Shown: positions 21,457 through 28,772 of the stretch, piece after piece
Layout of the letters: every line of letters starts with the position of its first letter
Numbering within the stretch: position 1 is the stretch's first letter
From: a virus
DNA length: 34,932 bases
Direction: 5' to 3' (one strand)
IMG/VR virus record: IMGVR_UViG_3300046808_000295
Span: 1 to 34,932 of that record
Program-made: the position numbers and the translations under genes
The notes under the pieces: model-generated
What the model was told of the DNA's origin: nothing
Seen by the model: the letters and a program-made list of their open reading frames with translations, nothing else
The model's database searches: none

Positions 21457-21693
21457 TTAAAATGGCTTGAAATAACCTCTGTAAACATTGCGCTCGAATT
21501 GTGCAAGCTCTTGTGCTTCGATATAGGCTCTGGTAGATCTTGTTTCATCATCTTGTCGCTGTTTATATTCAATATACTCCTTTGAATGTATTGAATAAGC
21601 TTTTTTCCCGTCCAATAATATCAGCTCACCTGGTAATATTACCCGCAAAGTACTTGCGCACTTTGTACGAAATTTGTTTCTTATTATAGTCAT
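21457..21693 (-). CDS. Small leftward protein of unknown function
   Basis: A 78-residue basic protein, MTIIRNKFRTKCASTLRVIL and onward, with strands in the first half (PGELILLDGKKAYSI) and a helical C-terminus. The pattern NKF-TKC-ASTL-RVILPGELILLDGKKAYSIHSKEY recalls small Bacteroidota zinc-finger-like proteins in which most cysteines have been lost (one Cys left). It is the last gene of the leftward block. Function unknown. Confidence 0.5.
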   Translation of the reverse strand: MTIIRNKFRTKCASTLRVILPGELILLDGKKAYSIHSKEYIEYKQRQDDETRSTRAYIEAQELAQFERNVYRGYFKPF

Positions 21694-21705
21694 AAATTAA
21701 AAGTT

Positions 21706-21924
21706 TTATTGGTTAAAAATTTGCTCGATTGCTTCACTGATATTGTCAAGATCTGGTATCTCTGCATCTGTAACTTTGGCGATTAATGAAATTAGATCTT
21801 GCTTAATCTGTTGCGAATTACTAAAAATAAAGTTTATTTCTTCCCTAATGTCTTCAAGGTAGTAAAAATCGGTTTCTGTAATTTCAGCGATTAATGAAAT
21901 TAGATCTTGCTTTATTTGTTCCAT
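21706..21924 (-). CDS. Protein made of two tandem copies of a ~36-residue motif
   Basis: About 72 residues, with a duplicated unit: QIKQDLISLIAEITETDFYY... and QIKQDLISLIAKVTDAEIPD..., each followed by an acidic helix (EDIREEINFIF, DNISEAIEQIF). DNA identity between the repeats is high at QIKQDLISLIA, so the duplication is recent. I chose the start at 21924 because a leftward terminator hairpin lies at 21950-21970, between this gene and its neighbour. The motif resembles helical dimerisation or acyl-carrier-like modules, but no function is supported. Confidence 0.55.
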   Translation of the reverse strand: MEQIKQDLISLIAEITETDFYYLEDIREEINFIFSNSQQIKQDLISLIAKVTDAEIPDLDNISEAIEQIFNQ

Positions 21925-21943
21925 ATGTTTTATATTGGTTAAT

Positions 21944-21970
21944 ACAAAAAAGCGCAAAAATATTGCGCTT
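21944..21970 (-). terminator. Leftward rho-independent terminator
   Basis: On the minus strand AAGCGCAA and TTGCGCTT (21963-21970 and 21950-21957) form an 8-bp stem with a 5-base loop, followed by T residues (A-run at 21944-21949 on the plus strand). It ends transcription from the 22006-22212 gene and fixes the start of the next gene downstream of it. Confidence 0.8.
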
Positions 21971-22005
21971 AATTGTTTCGCTTATTATAAAGCTCATCAG
22001 TCAAC

Positions 22006-22212
22006 CTAATTATGTTTATCAAATATGGCAGTAATTTGATCTAATGTGTTATACTCTTCAGGCTGTAGCTCTTCCCAAAAAACAACACAGAAAGCGGGAA
22101 ATGGAATAGTTAAGCGAATTTTTTTAGGAATACGCTGGTATTCTTCTTTGAGTGCCTGGTAATTACTGCAAATAAATTCATAAAGTTCCTGACTAAATTT
22201 TGTTCTGTTCAT
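22006..22212 (-). CDS. Small leftward helical protein of unknown function
   Basis: A 68-residue protein, MNRTKFSQELYEFICSNYQA, mostly helical with a basic segment (YQRIPKKIRLTIPFPAFCVV) and an acidic end (LQPEEYNTLDQITAIFDKHN). No motif was recognised. It is followed by a clear terminator, so it is an expressed unit. Confidence 0.5.
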   Translation of the reverse strand: MNRTKFSQELYEFICSNYQALKEEYQRIPKKIRLTIPFPAFCVVFWEELQPEEYNTLDQITAIFDKHN

Positions 22213-22224
22213 AGTATTAAAGTT

Positions 22225-22311
22225 TTATAGCTGTTCAATGATATTGACTAATTTCAAAGCAAGTATAAAAACAATGCAAAAAATAATTGTATCCCTTAGG
22301 TCTTTTTTCAT
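22225..22311 (-). CDS. 28-residue single-span membrane peptide
   Basis: A tiny ORF: MKKDLRDTIIFCIVFILALK followed by LVNIIEQL. The centre is a transmembrane helix (about residues 8-23), and the start is basic. It lies just after the GP88-like gene in the leftward block. A second tiny MKK-type membrane peptide exists at 23314-23394 in the same block. Support is only by composition and position. It may not be translated. Confidence 0.35.
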   Translation of the reverse strand: MKKDLRDTIIFCIVFILALKLVNIIEQL

Positions 22312-22317
22312 GTTATT

Positions 22318-23061
22318 TTAGTTTTGATTAATTACGAAACCGCTACAGTCTTTTTTTGCTTTACCCTTAGCAATAAGACCTATAATTACGCCTGAGGGAT
22401 CAAAATAGCGCAAGTCTGTTGTATCTCCGTTAATTACTTTTACTCCATTGAATTGATCAGGTAGTGACTTTTGAAAAACTGCAGCAACATTAGTGCCTAA
22501 GCTTAGAGCAATTGCGCACTCTTTCTCGTTACTTTCAGAGCGCGAAAAAGTAAGCTTATAATTGCTACCCGTGTATCTTTTAACGTGGTTAATATTTTTA
22601 GTATAGTCGTAAAAAAGTAGATCACTATAAAAACTATCTAAAAAATTTATTCCTGTGTATCTCTGTAGTAAGTTAAGGTGATCAACGTCGCTGGTGCCGT
22701 TTAATCTTATGGCTATTTTTTCCTTATACTTTACTGCTTTGCCGTGTATCTTTAAAAGTTCTTCAGCTAATTGAATATAAAAGTTTGCGCGGTCGTATCC
22801 CCAAAATTTAGTTTTATTTATTCGCGCTAATTGTACGTTACTAAATGCGCCGCGTCCCGCAGTATTCAAGCATGAAGCAATGCAGCCAGCAGATGCGAAA
22901 GGACAGAGATTGAATTCAGAAACTGTATTCGCTGGGGCAAGGTAAAGGATAAAGGTAGTTAGCTCATTTTTGGACGTTTTCGCATTGGTGCTACCTTTAC
23001 TTAATAGATTAACTACAGGCTTATAAGATGTTGTCTTAATTGTGGTTTTTACTGTTTGCAT
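22318..23061 (-). CDS. GP88-family phage protein
   Basis: A 247-residue protein resembling the phage 'gene product 88' family. Features are LTTFILYLAPANTVSEFNLC followed by PFASAGCIASCLNTAGRGAF, with Cys53, Cys60 and Cys64, then SNVQLARINKTKFWGYDR and an RLNGTSD motif. The C-terminus has DPSGVIIGLIAKGKAKKDC. The three clustered cysteines suggest a metal or cluster site. The family is widespread in phages, and its function is not established to my knowledge. It is the largest gene of the leftward block. Confidence 0.75.
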   Translation of the reverse strand: MQTVKTTIKTTSYKPVVNLLSKGSTNAKTSKNELTTFILYLAPANTVSEFNLCPFASAGCIASCLNTAGRGAFSNVQLARINKTKFWGYDRANFYIQLAEELLKIHGKAVKYKEKIAIRLNGTSDVDHLNLLQRYTGINFLDSFYSDLLFYDYTKNINHVKRYTGSNYKLTFSRSESNEKECAIALSLGTNVAAVFQKSLPDQFNGVKVINGDTTDLRYFDPSGVIIGLIAKGKAKKDCSGFVINQN

Positions 23062-23065
23062 GATA

Positions 23066-23293
23066 TTAATAGTTTATTTTAATTATTAAATTTGTTTCAA
23101 CGCTACGAGCTTCAATCTTTGCGAAAGATGGATCAATACCTTTGTAGTTTTCAGTCAATTTACCTAAGTTTTCAGCTGGTATAATTGTTGCATAAATTAA
23201 ATTGCCAACTGTTTTACCTGTTTCGCAGTCGACTGCTTTAAATTGTTGATCATTGCAGAATTTTGCGTAAAGTCTAAAATTTTGAGCTTGCAT
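23066..23293 (-). CDS. Small leftward protein of unknown function
   Basis: About 75 residues from ATG 23293 (MQAQNFRLYAKFCNDQQFKA), beta-rich with CETGKTVGNLIYATIIPAEN and a C-terminus RSVETNLIIKINY. An upstream start at 23329 is possible but would overlap the tiny ORF at 23314-23394. The gene ends 4 bases before the GP88 gene, suggesting co-transcription. No motif was recognised. Confidence 0.5.
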   Translation of the reverse strand: MQAQNFRLYAKFCNDQQFKAVDCETGKTVGNLIYATIIPAENLGKLTENYKGIDPSFAKIEARSVETNLIIKINY

Positions 23294-23313
23294 AATTTTA
23301 AGTTTAAATTGTT

Positions 23314-23394
23314 TTAGATTAATTTCCACTGTATAAGATTGAACAATACTATACCAGCGTAAAAAATAACTGATACTAAAATTGCTTTTTTCAT
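23314..23394 (-). CDS. 26-residue single-span membrane peptide
   Basis: A tiny ORF, MKKAILVSVIFYAGIVLFNL then IQWKLI. It is basic at the start, hydrophobic in the middle and polar at the end. It is the first ORF after a good Bacteroidota promoter on this strand, with a leader of about 10-20 bases, which supports real translation. Function is unknown. It resembles the 28-residue peptide encoded at 22225-22311. Confidence 0.4.
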   Translation of the reverse strand: MKKAILVSVIFYAGIVLFNLIQWKLI

Positions 23395-23414
23395 GTGTTT
23401 TAATTTTGTTTAAA

Positions 23415-23448
23415 CAAAGATAATATAATTGTATTTAAATTAACCAAA
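23415..23448 (-). promoter_or_regulatory. Leftward promoter of the GP88 block
   Basis: On the minus strand TTTG (23448-23445) is followed after 22 bases by TATCTTTG (23422-23415), a full TAnnTTTG -7 element of Bacteroidota. Transcription would start near 23408, just before the first small ORF. It is divergent to the promoter at 23502-23532. Confidence 0.65.
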
Positions 23449-23501
23449 CATTTTATATATATTTCTTTTAATAATATATTAAACTAGTATTTATCAACAT
23501 A

Positions 23502-23532
23502 TTGTGTAAAGATATAAAATAGACTAATTTTG
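23502..23532 (+). promoter_or_regulatory. Rightward promoter of the packaging/structural block
   Basis: TTG at 23502-23504, a 20-base spacer and TAATTTTG at 23525-23532 match the Bacteroidota promoter. The start would fall near 23539, 16 bases before the TTG start codon of the first gene. It stands back to back with the leftward promoter in a 160-base gap. Confidence 0.6.
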
Positions 23533-23554
23533 TTAATTGGTTAATTTTACCTAA

Positions 23555-23764
23555 TTGAAAAAGAAGGGATACTATATAAAGAAGGAAAGAAAAAACGAAA
23601 TAGTTTTGAACTTATTCGTTGAAGACTTCAAAGCCTATTTGGATCAATTAGAGACTGTTAAAGGTTGGGTGAGGTTCAGGGTCTACGAACGTGAGAAACC
23701 CGCCACAAATGGTCTTACTCACAATATGGAGCATATAATAAGCAACAATACTGAAAATAAATAA
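23555..23764 (+). CDS. Small basic protein, first gene of the packaging block
   Basis: A 69-residue protein starting at TTG 23555 (MKKKGYYIKKERKNEIVLNL) shortly after the promoter. It is basic at the N-terminus and helical in the centre (FVEDFKAYLDQLETVKGWVR). It precedes the TerS-like gene by about 17 bases. It may be a DNA-binding or packaging accessory, or a small regulator. Nothing specific was recognised. Confidence 0.5.
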   Translation: MKKKGYYIKKERKNEIVLNLFVEDFKAYLDQLETVKGWVRFRVYEREKPATNGLTHNMEHIISNNTENK

Positions 23765-23781
23765 TACTACACAATTTGCAT

Positions 23782-24084
23782 ATGCAAGAGGAAAGCAAGG
23801 TTAAAGGTAAGTGGGGCGGAAAGCGACCAAATCAAACAGGTCGACCAAAGAGAATGGACGAACAAGCCATCATTGAGAAACTTACCCCAATGGCTGAAAC
23901 GGCTTTCAAGGTATTACAACAAAAGATCCTTGAGGGTGATATGGTTGCCATTAAACTATACATGAGCTACTTCCTGGGAATGCCTACCCAAAAAGTGGAA
24001 AGCAAAATAGAGGGGCAATTAAACAGCGTTAACGTTGAAGTTGTCCGCCCCGAATTGGTAAAGGAGGAAGTGCTAAGTAATTGA
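23782..24084 (+). CDS. Terminase small subunit candidate
   Basis: About 100 residues from ATG 23782. The N-terminus is basic and Gly-rich (KGKWGGKRPNQTGRPKRMDE), followed by helices (IEKLTPMAETAFKVLQQKIL) and a C-terminal acidic part. The GKRPNQTGRPK start and helical core resemble small terminase proteins of Bacteroidota phages that bind packaging sites. It lies before the TerL gene with a 315-base gap. The similarity is by pattern and place. Confidence 0.6.
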   Translation: MQEESKVKGKWGGKRPNQTGRPKRMDEQAIIEKLTPMAETAFKVLQQKILEGDMVAIKLYMSYFLGMPTQKVESKIEGQLNSVNVEVVRPELVKEEVLSN

Positions 24085-24399
24085 TTAACAATGAGTTACA
24101 ATCTTACTTAACATAATAATAGTTATCAGTAAAATTAAACTATTGATTATCAACAACTTAAGCAAACATACTGACAGACTGACAAGGGTTTTTTTCGGGG
24201 GTGCATATACAATGAGGGGGTACATAAGAAATTACTTTTTCGGTAGGGTGGGGGTAAAGCAGAAATTTGATAGTGTACTTTTTGGATGTATGATATTTTA
24301 TATAACACATATACGATGACCCCCAATTATACCCTACTTTTCAAACTGATAAACTAATACTAAGATTTAATTTTTTCACTAAAAGCTCTGCTTGACGAA
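24085..24399. other. Non-coding gap before the large terminase gene with G-run/C-run structure
   Basis: No gene is supported in these 315 bases. G-runs stand out in AT-rich DNA: near 24195, 24216 and 24246-24254, with C-runs at 24320-24324. GTAGGGT-GGGGGT (24243-24255) can pair with ACCCCC-aattat-ACCCTAC (24319-24337), giving 13 paired bases with a 6-base bulge and a loop of about 63 bases. A packaging (pac/cos) site, a leader structure or a promoter region is possible. None is proven. Confidence 0.4.
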
Positions 24400-26448
24400 A
24401 TGGACCAAACACTAAAGACTAACAAAGTATTCGAGATACTAACTGATTCGGACAAGAGGATAACGGTGATGCAGGGAGGTTCACGTTGTTTTACTGGTGA
24501 AGTTCTTGTACATACGGAAAATGGTCATAAGCCTATAAGAGACATTAACAAAGGTGAACGAGTGTATTGCATTGACAATAATTACAAAGCAGTACTTAGA
24601 CCCGTTGTTGATAAGTTTATATACAAGGGTGACCAACATAGACATAATGTAGTTACATTTGTATTAAGTGACAATAAAAAAATCACTTGTACTTATGATC
24701 ATAAACTACTACAAAGAGATGGATATGTTGCAGCATTTGACATTGCCATCGGAATGTTGGGTTGCGGTTCGTGGGACAAACGAGCGTTACCTTATCAGCA
24801 ACCTTGGTCGACTTGTAACGATGAGGTACAAGAACAAGTCTGGCGTGGATGGGGTGAGAGTTATGAGACCAGCGAAGGATGCCAATGGGTATTTGAGGAC
24901 AATGATTCTCTTGAACGGGCAATACAGAACTGTGAAGATGCATCGGTTGGTAGCGGAACATTTCATATTGAACGAGAATCAGAAACCTCAAGTAAACCAC
25001 ATCAACAACCAAAGAGACGACAATCGAGCAGTGAATTTGGAGTGGGTGACATTCAGAGAGAATTTGGACCATATGATAGCGCAGGGGAGACAAACTTTCA
25101 ACAATGGAGAGAAGAATGGGAAGAGTATCCTTACTTCAGATATTGTAAGGTCGATAAGGCAGGAATACAAGCCTTATGTGGTAATGATGAAGGATTTATC
25201 GGTGAAGTATGGGGTGAGCAAAGCAACGATAAAAGATATATTGACGGGCAGGAGTTGGGGCAGCGTATCTTAGAAATAAATGACGTAAGTGAAATTTTGT
25301 TTCACACTACTGCTGAGAGTGTATATGATATTGAGGTAGAGGAGTTTCATAATTACTTTGTTACTGATAAAAACTATATTTCTCATAACTCTGGCAAAAC
25401 TTACAACATTCTGATTTGGTTTATTGTAAAGCTACTCCAAGAGAACGGCAAGACATTAACAATCGTAAGACAATCGCTTCCTTCTATCAAGGGTACAGTT
25501 TTAAGGGACTTTATCGACATACTTGGTAGACTTGGTATATATTCAGAGGACAACCACAACAAGACTGACCAAATTTATTCTTTGAATGGTAATATAATCG
25601 AGTTTGTATCGGCAGATCAACCTCAGAAGATAAGAGGTCGTGCAAGGCAGTATTTATTTTGCAATGAGGCGAACGAATTGACTTATGAGGCTTGGATGCA
25701 GTTGATAATGCGTACGGAAGGTAAGATAGTGATAGACTATAACCCATCGGACTTATCGAGCTGGATTTATGACTCTGTGATACCGAGAGATGATGCGGAC
25801 TTCCACATCACTACGTTCAGAGACAATCCGTTCTTGCCGAAGGAGTTGGTGTTGGAGCTTGAGAGGTTAAAGGATGCAGACCCGAACTATTGGACCATCT
25901 ACGGATTAGGTGAGAGAGGACTAAGCCAAGACTTGATATACTCACATTGGAAAACAACTGAGCAAATGCCCGAGGAAGGTGAGGTGGTGTATGGATTGGA
26001 CTTTGGGTTTAATGTGCCAACTGCACTGGTTAAGGTTGTATTCGTTGAGAACATGGCATACTGCCAAGAAATGATATACGAGGCGAAGATGACAACGGAG
26101 GATGTGATAGATAGACTGAAGCAGTTGGGGATGACAAACTATGACGAGATTTATTGTGATGCGGCAGAGCCAAAGACGATTGAGGCTATGGTGAGAGCAG
26201 GGTTTAATGCTAAACCTGCGAACAAGGATGTGACGGAGGGAATAAGGACAGTAAAAAGCGTACCATTGTTTATTCACCAAGATAGTGTAAATTTGATTAA
26301 AGAAATTAAAAACTATCGTTGGAAAACGGACAGAAATGGTAACAAACTTGATGCACCTGTGAAGTTTAACGATCACATTCTCGATGCATTACGTTATGGC
26401 ATATTTAGTAAATTAACAATCCCAAGTGTGACTTGGGGTGCAATATAA
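24400..26448 (+). CDS. terL: Terminase large subunit with intein
   Basis: A 682-residue precursor. Removing the intein (residues 30-330) leaves a 381-residue TerL with an ATPase (Walker A GGSR/SGKT restored across the splice junction, Walker B-like FCNEAN near 418-424) and an RNase H-like nuclease (Asp534 in DFGF, Asp587 in CDAAEP, Asp658 and Asp662 in DHILDALRYG). It belongs to the PBSX/Terminase_3-like group that packages DNA into heads. Splicing is needed for ATPase activity because the intein splits the P-loop. The start at 24400 gives TLKTNKVFEILTDSDKRITV directly before the Walker strand. The gene follows a 315-base non-coding region and is followed by the portal gene after 5 bases. Confidence 0.9.
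   Translation: MDQTLKTNKVFEILTDSDKRITVMQGGSRCFTGEVLVHTENGHKPIRDINKGERVYCIDNNYKAVLRPVVDKFIYKGDQHRHNVVTFVLSDNKKITCTYDHKLLQRDGYVAAFDIAIGMLGCGSWDKRALPYQQPWSTCNDEVQEQVWRGWGESYETSEGCQWVFEDNDSLERAIQNCEDASVGSGTFHIERESETSSKPHQQPKRRQSSSEFGVGDIQREFGPYDSAGETNFQQWREEWEEYPYFRYCKVDKAGIQALCGNDEGFIGEVWGEQSNDKRYIDGQELGQRILEINDVSEILFHTTAESVYDIEVEEFHNYFVTDKNYISHNSGKTYNILIWFIVKLLQENGKTLTIVRQSLPSIKGTVLRDFIDILGRLGIYSEDNHNKTDQIYSLNGNIIEFVSADQPQKIRGRARQYLFCNEANELTYEAWMQLIMRTEGKIVIDYNPSDLSSWIYDSVIPRDDADFHITTFRDNPFLPKELVLELERLKDADPNYWTIYGLGERGLSQDLIYSHWKTTEQMPEEGEVVYGLDFGFNVPTALVKVVFVENMAYCQEMIYEAKMTTEDVIDRLKQLGMTNYDEIYCDAAEPKTIEAMVRAGFNAKPANKDVTEGIRTVKSVPLFIHQDSVNLIKEIKNYRWKTDRNGNKLDAPVKFNDHILDALRYGIFSKLTIPSVTWGAI
24487..25389 (+). 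mobile_element. Intein in TerL Walker A motif, carrying a nested HNH gene
   Basis: A 301-residue intein (codons 30-330). It starts at Cys (CFTGEVLVHTENGHKPIRDI, block A), has a block B-like TCTYDHKLLQRDG, and ends with blocks F and G (VYDIEVEEFHNYFVTDKNYI then SHN), followed by Ser of the extein as nucleophile. These are the catalytic residues of class 1 splicing. The centre (about residues 124-291) has no intein or endonuclease character in this frame. It coincides with an HNH gene in the +1 frame. Without that insert the splicing part is about 134 residues, a normal mini-intein. Confidence 0.9.
24719..25273 (+). CDS. HNH homing endonuclease (NUMOD4-HNH) nested in the intein, +1 frame
   Basis: A homing endonuclease gene of about 184 residues from ATG 24719 (alternatives 24668 and 24725). 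Domains in order are NUMOD4 (CWVAVRGTNERYLISNLGRL), an HNH nuclease (KMHRLVAEHFILNENQKPQV then NHINNQRDDNRAVNLEWVTF with the His-Asn-His pattern), and a C-terminal helix-turn-helix (DLSVKYGVSKATIKDILTG) for DNA binding. It would cut intein-free terL alleles and promote copying. AAAGAG before 24725 could serve as ribosome site. The overlap with the terL frame is complete. Confidence 0.85.
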   Translation: MDMLQHLTLPSECWVAVRGTNERYLISNLGRLVTMRYKNKSGVDGVRVMRPAKDANGYLRTMILLNGQYRTVKMHRLVAEHFILNENQKPQVNHINNQRDDNRAVNLEWVTFRENLDHMIAQGRQTFNNGEKNGKSILTSDIVRSIRQEYKPYVVMMKDLSVKYGVSKATIKDILTGRSWGSVS

Positions 26449-26453
26449 AATAA

Positions 26454-27929
26454 ATGGGGCTATTAGATTTTTTTAAACGAAAGGGTTTAAACCCTAATGA
26501 GAATCAAAGCAGTCGTATAGTTGGTATAAATGGAGCAGTGCTGCAAGAATACGAGAATGGGAAGTATGTATATGAAGGATATTTAGGCAATGCCGATGTG
26601 TATTCTATTGTTAGCTTCCTTGCAAGGAAAGCAGCATCTATTCCTTGGTATGTATACAAGCTGAACAATACAGAGAAGGGCAGAACGTCATTACAAAAGT
26701 ACAAGCAATTATCAAGAGGGTTATCGTTCCAAGGTGCATTTGAGAAAGCATTAATAGAAAGAAAGAATGCATACTCAGAAAACATTGTTGAGAACACTGC
26801 TCTTGCAAAAATATTAGAAAGACCAAATGAGTACCAAGCACAAGACCAATTCTTCGAAAACTTATTCGGATATCGTTTCATTTCGGGAGAAGGAAACATC
26901 TACGGCAACGATGGTAATATCGGTGGTCAGTTCGCTGAGCTTAACGTCTTACCAACCCAGTTCTTGGACATCTACCCTGACAAGAATGACCTTTACGGCT
27001 TGGTCGGATATCGCCTAATGGTTGACAAGGGTATAGATATACCTAAATCGAACGTGTGCCAATGGAAAACATGGAATCCAGACTTTAATGCATCTACGAG
27101 GTCGCATATGAGAGGACTATCGCCTCTTCGTGCTGCCTACAAGACATTAAGGATGAGTAACAACGCTGCGGATGCATCAGCAATGATGGCAGCTAATGGT
27201 GGTGCGAAGGGAGCAATAACTCCTAAACCACTTGGCACAGTTGTGCCATCGTTCACAATCGAACAAGCAAATATAATTAAGAGAGCGGTTAACGAGGACA
27301 TCAATACAGTTGACAATAAGGGTAAGGTTGCGGTGTTGCAAACTCCGTGGGATTATCTTAACTTTGGATTATCGTCTGTTGACATGGAGCTTGTCAAGAC
27401 AATGCAGATGAGTCTACATCAGTGGTGTAGGGTATTTGGATTACCTGCGGTACTATTTGACGTAGACACATCATCCTATAATAATTATCAGAACGCAATG
27501 CGCGATTTGATAACGAACACAATCATGCCGATGTGCTGCTCACTTAGAGATGAGTTGAACAAATGGCTTGTGCCGAGATATGGTGAGGATGTGTACATCG
27601 ACTTTGACATTACTGCTCTTCCTGAGATGCAGCAAGACATGGAGAGGATGGTGCGCTCATTAAGAGATGCGAACTGGTTAACGATGGATGAGAAGCGTGT
27701 AGCGATGAATTATAGTGAGAAGGGTGGTGCATGGGATATGAGTTATATTAACCAAGGACTCGTGCCGATTGACCAAGCAATGATGGACTTAAGTATCGCT
27801 GATGATAACAGCAACGACAACGGACAAAGAGATATGGGGGATCGTGATGAAGAGATTTCCGAAGATCCCTACGGAAATGACGTGCCTGACGGAGCGAACA
27901 ATGAGACGGCAGGTACGAGAGTCGTATAA
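26454..27929 (+). CDS. HK97-type portal protein
   Basis: A 491-residue portal, the ring at the capsid vertex through which DNA passes. Family features are an N-terminal segment with ADVYSIVSFLARKAASIPWY, NPDFNASTRSHMRGLSPLRA (the conserved GLSPL), TLRMSNNAADASAMMAANGG, and the helical part VFGLPAVLFDVDTSSYNNYQ. The C-terminus is acidic and disordered (DDNSNDNGQRDMGDRDEEIS). It follows terL after 5 bases and precedes the MuF gene, the usual order. Confidence 0.9.
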   Translation: MGLLDFFKRKGLNPNENQSSRIVGINGAVLQEYENGKYVYEGYLGNADVYSIVSFLARKAASIPWYVYKLNNTEKGRTSLQKYKQLSRGLSFQGAFEKALIERKNAYSENIVENTALAKILERPNEYQAQDQFFENLFGYRFISGEGNIYGNDGNIGGQFAELNVLPTQFLDIYPDKNDLYGLVGYRLMVDKGIDIPKSNVCQWKTWNPDFNASTRSHMRGLSPLRAAYKTLRMSNNAADASAMMAANGGAKGAITPKPLGTVVPSFTIEQANIIKRAVNEDINTVDNKGKVAVLQTPWDYLNFGLSSVDMELVKTMQMSLHQWCRVFGLPAVLFDVDTSSYNNYQNAMRDLITNTIMPMCCSLRDELNKWLVPRYGEDVYIDFDITALPEMQQDMERMVRSLRDANWLTMDEKRVAMNYSEKGGAWDMSYINQGLVPIDQAMMDLSIADDNSNDNGQRDMGDRDEEISEDPYGNDVPDGANNETAGTRVV

Positions 27930-27943
27930 AATAAGATTGACTG

Positions 27944-28771
27944 ATGAACGCAACGCAGCGCAGCGACTATTGGTTGAAGGTGGAGAGACTGAGGAGGTCG
28001 CTTGATAGGAAATATAGTTCTTTGTTTTATGGTGTATTAAAAGGTGAGCTTGAGGCTTTTGCTAAAGATGTAAAGCGTATCGGACCACAAGCTGCGATGA
28101 GTAATCTCGGAGCAGTGGCTTGGGATGAGAAGCTAATGCCCATAATGAGAGATATGTATCGAGAGATTGGTGTTAAGTTTGGCAATGCAACATTTAGAGC
28201 GATAAGTGTCGATAGCAAGAAGGCTGCTGACCCGTATGGACTAAATGATGAGTTCTTAGATGAGCTAACATCATTTCTAATTCAATGGGGGTTCTATTTA
28301 GCTGCACTAATGACTAAAACTACTAAAGACAGACTAATACTACTTGTTACAAAGGCTCTAACGGATGGGTTGAGTAATGATGACATCATACTGCTCATTC
28401 TAAGCGATGCGCAGATGCGCTACGCTCGTTACAGAGCCACTATGATAGCAAGGACTGAGGTGATGAGAGCATCGAACAATGCATCTCTAAAAGGCGCACA
28501 GAAGCATCCATTCTTAGTAGATAAGGTTTGGATAGCAACAAGAGATGCGAGGACAAGACGGATACCTAAAGACTTCTACGACCATTGGAACATGGATGGG
28601 CAAACGGTTGAGTACGACCAACCATTCATAAGTGCCGATAAAGTCGGCAGACCAATAGTGGTAGATGCGCCAGGTGATCCGACTGCACCAAGAGGGTTTA
28701 CAATTAATTGCAGATGTGCGGTGGCATTTATTCCACGCAGAGACGCAAATGGACAATTAATAATGAAATGA
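27944..28771 (+). CDS. Phage head morphogenesis protein (MuF/SPP1 gp7 family)
   Basis: A 275-residue protein with the MuF C-terminal signature: ATMIARTEVMRASNNASLKG, VDKVWIATRDARTRR, DGQTVEYDQPF, TINCRC near residue 260. The N-terminal half is helical. MuF proteins are minor head proteins involved in assembly and sometimes DNA ejection. The start at ATG 27944 gives MNATQRSDYWLKVERLRRSL, typical of the family. It lies between portal and prohead protease. Confidence 0.85.
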   Translation: MNATQRSDYWLKVERLRRSLDRKYSSLFYGVLKGELEAFAKDVKRIGPQAAMSNLGAVAWDEKLMPIMRDMYREIGVKFGNATFRAISVDSKKAADPYGLNDEFLDELTSFLIQWGFYLAALMTKTTKDRLILLVTKALTDGLSNDDIILLILSDAQMRYARYRATMIARTEVMRASNNASLKGAQKHPFLVDKVWIATRDARTRRIPKDFYDHWNMDGQTVEYDQPFISADKVGRPIVVDAPGDPTAPRGFTINCRCAVAFIPRRDANGQLIMK

Positions 28772-28772
28772 T

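Noticed and set aside
21700-21957. Upstream start at 21957 for the duplicated-motif gene
   Set aside because: It would lie within the leftward terminator hairpin of the preceding gene. The ATG at 21924 starts directly at the repeated motif.
24683-25170. Minus-strand open frames inside the intein
   Set aside because: They show no domain pattern and mirror the two coding plus-strand frames, so they are shadows.
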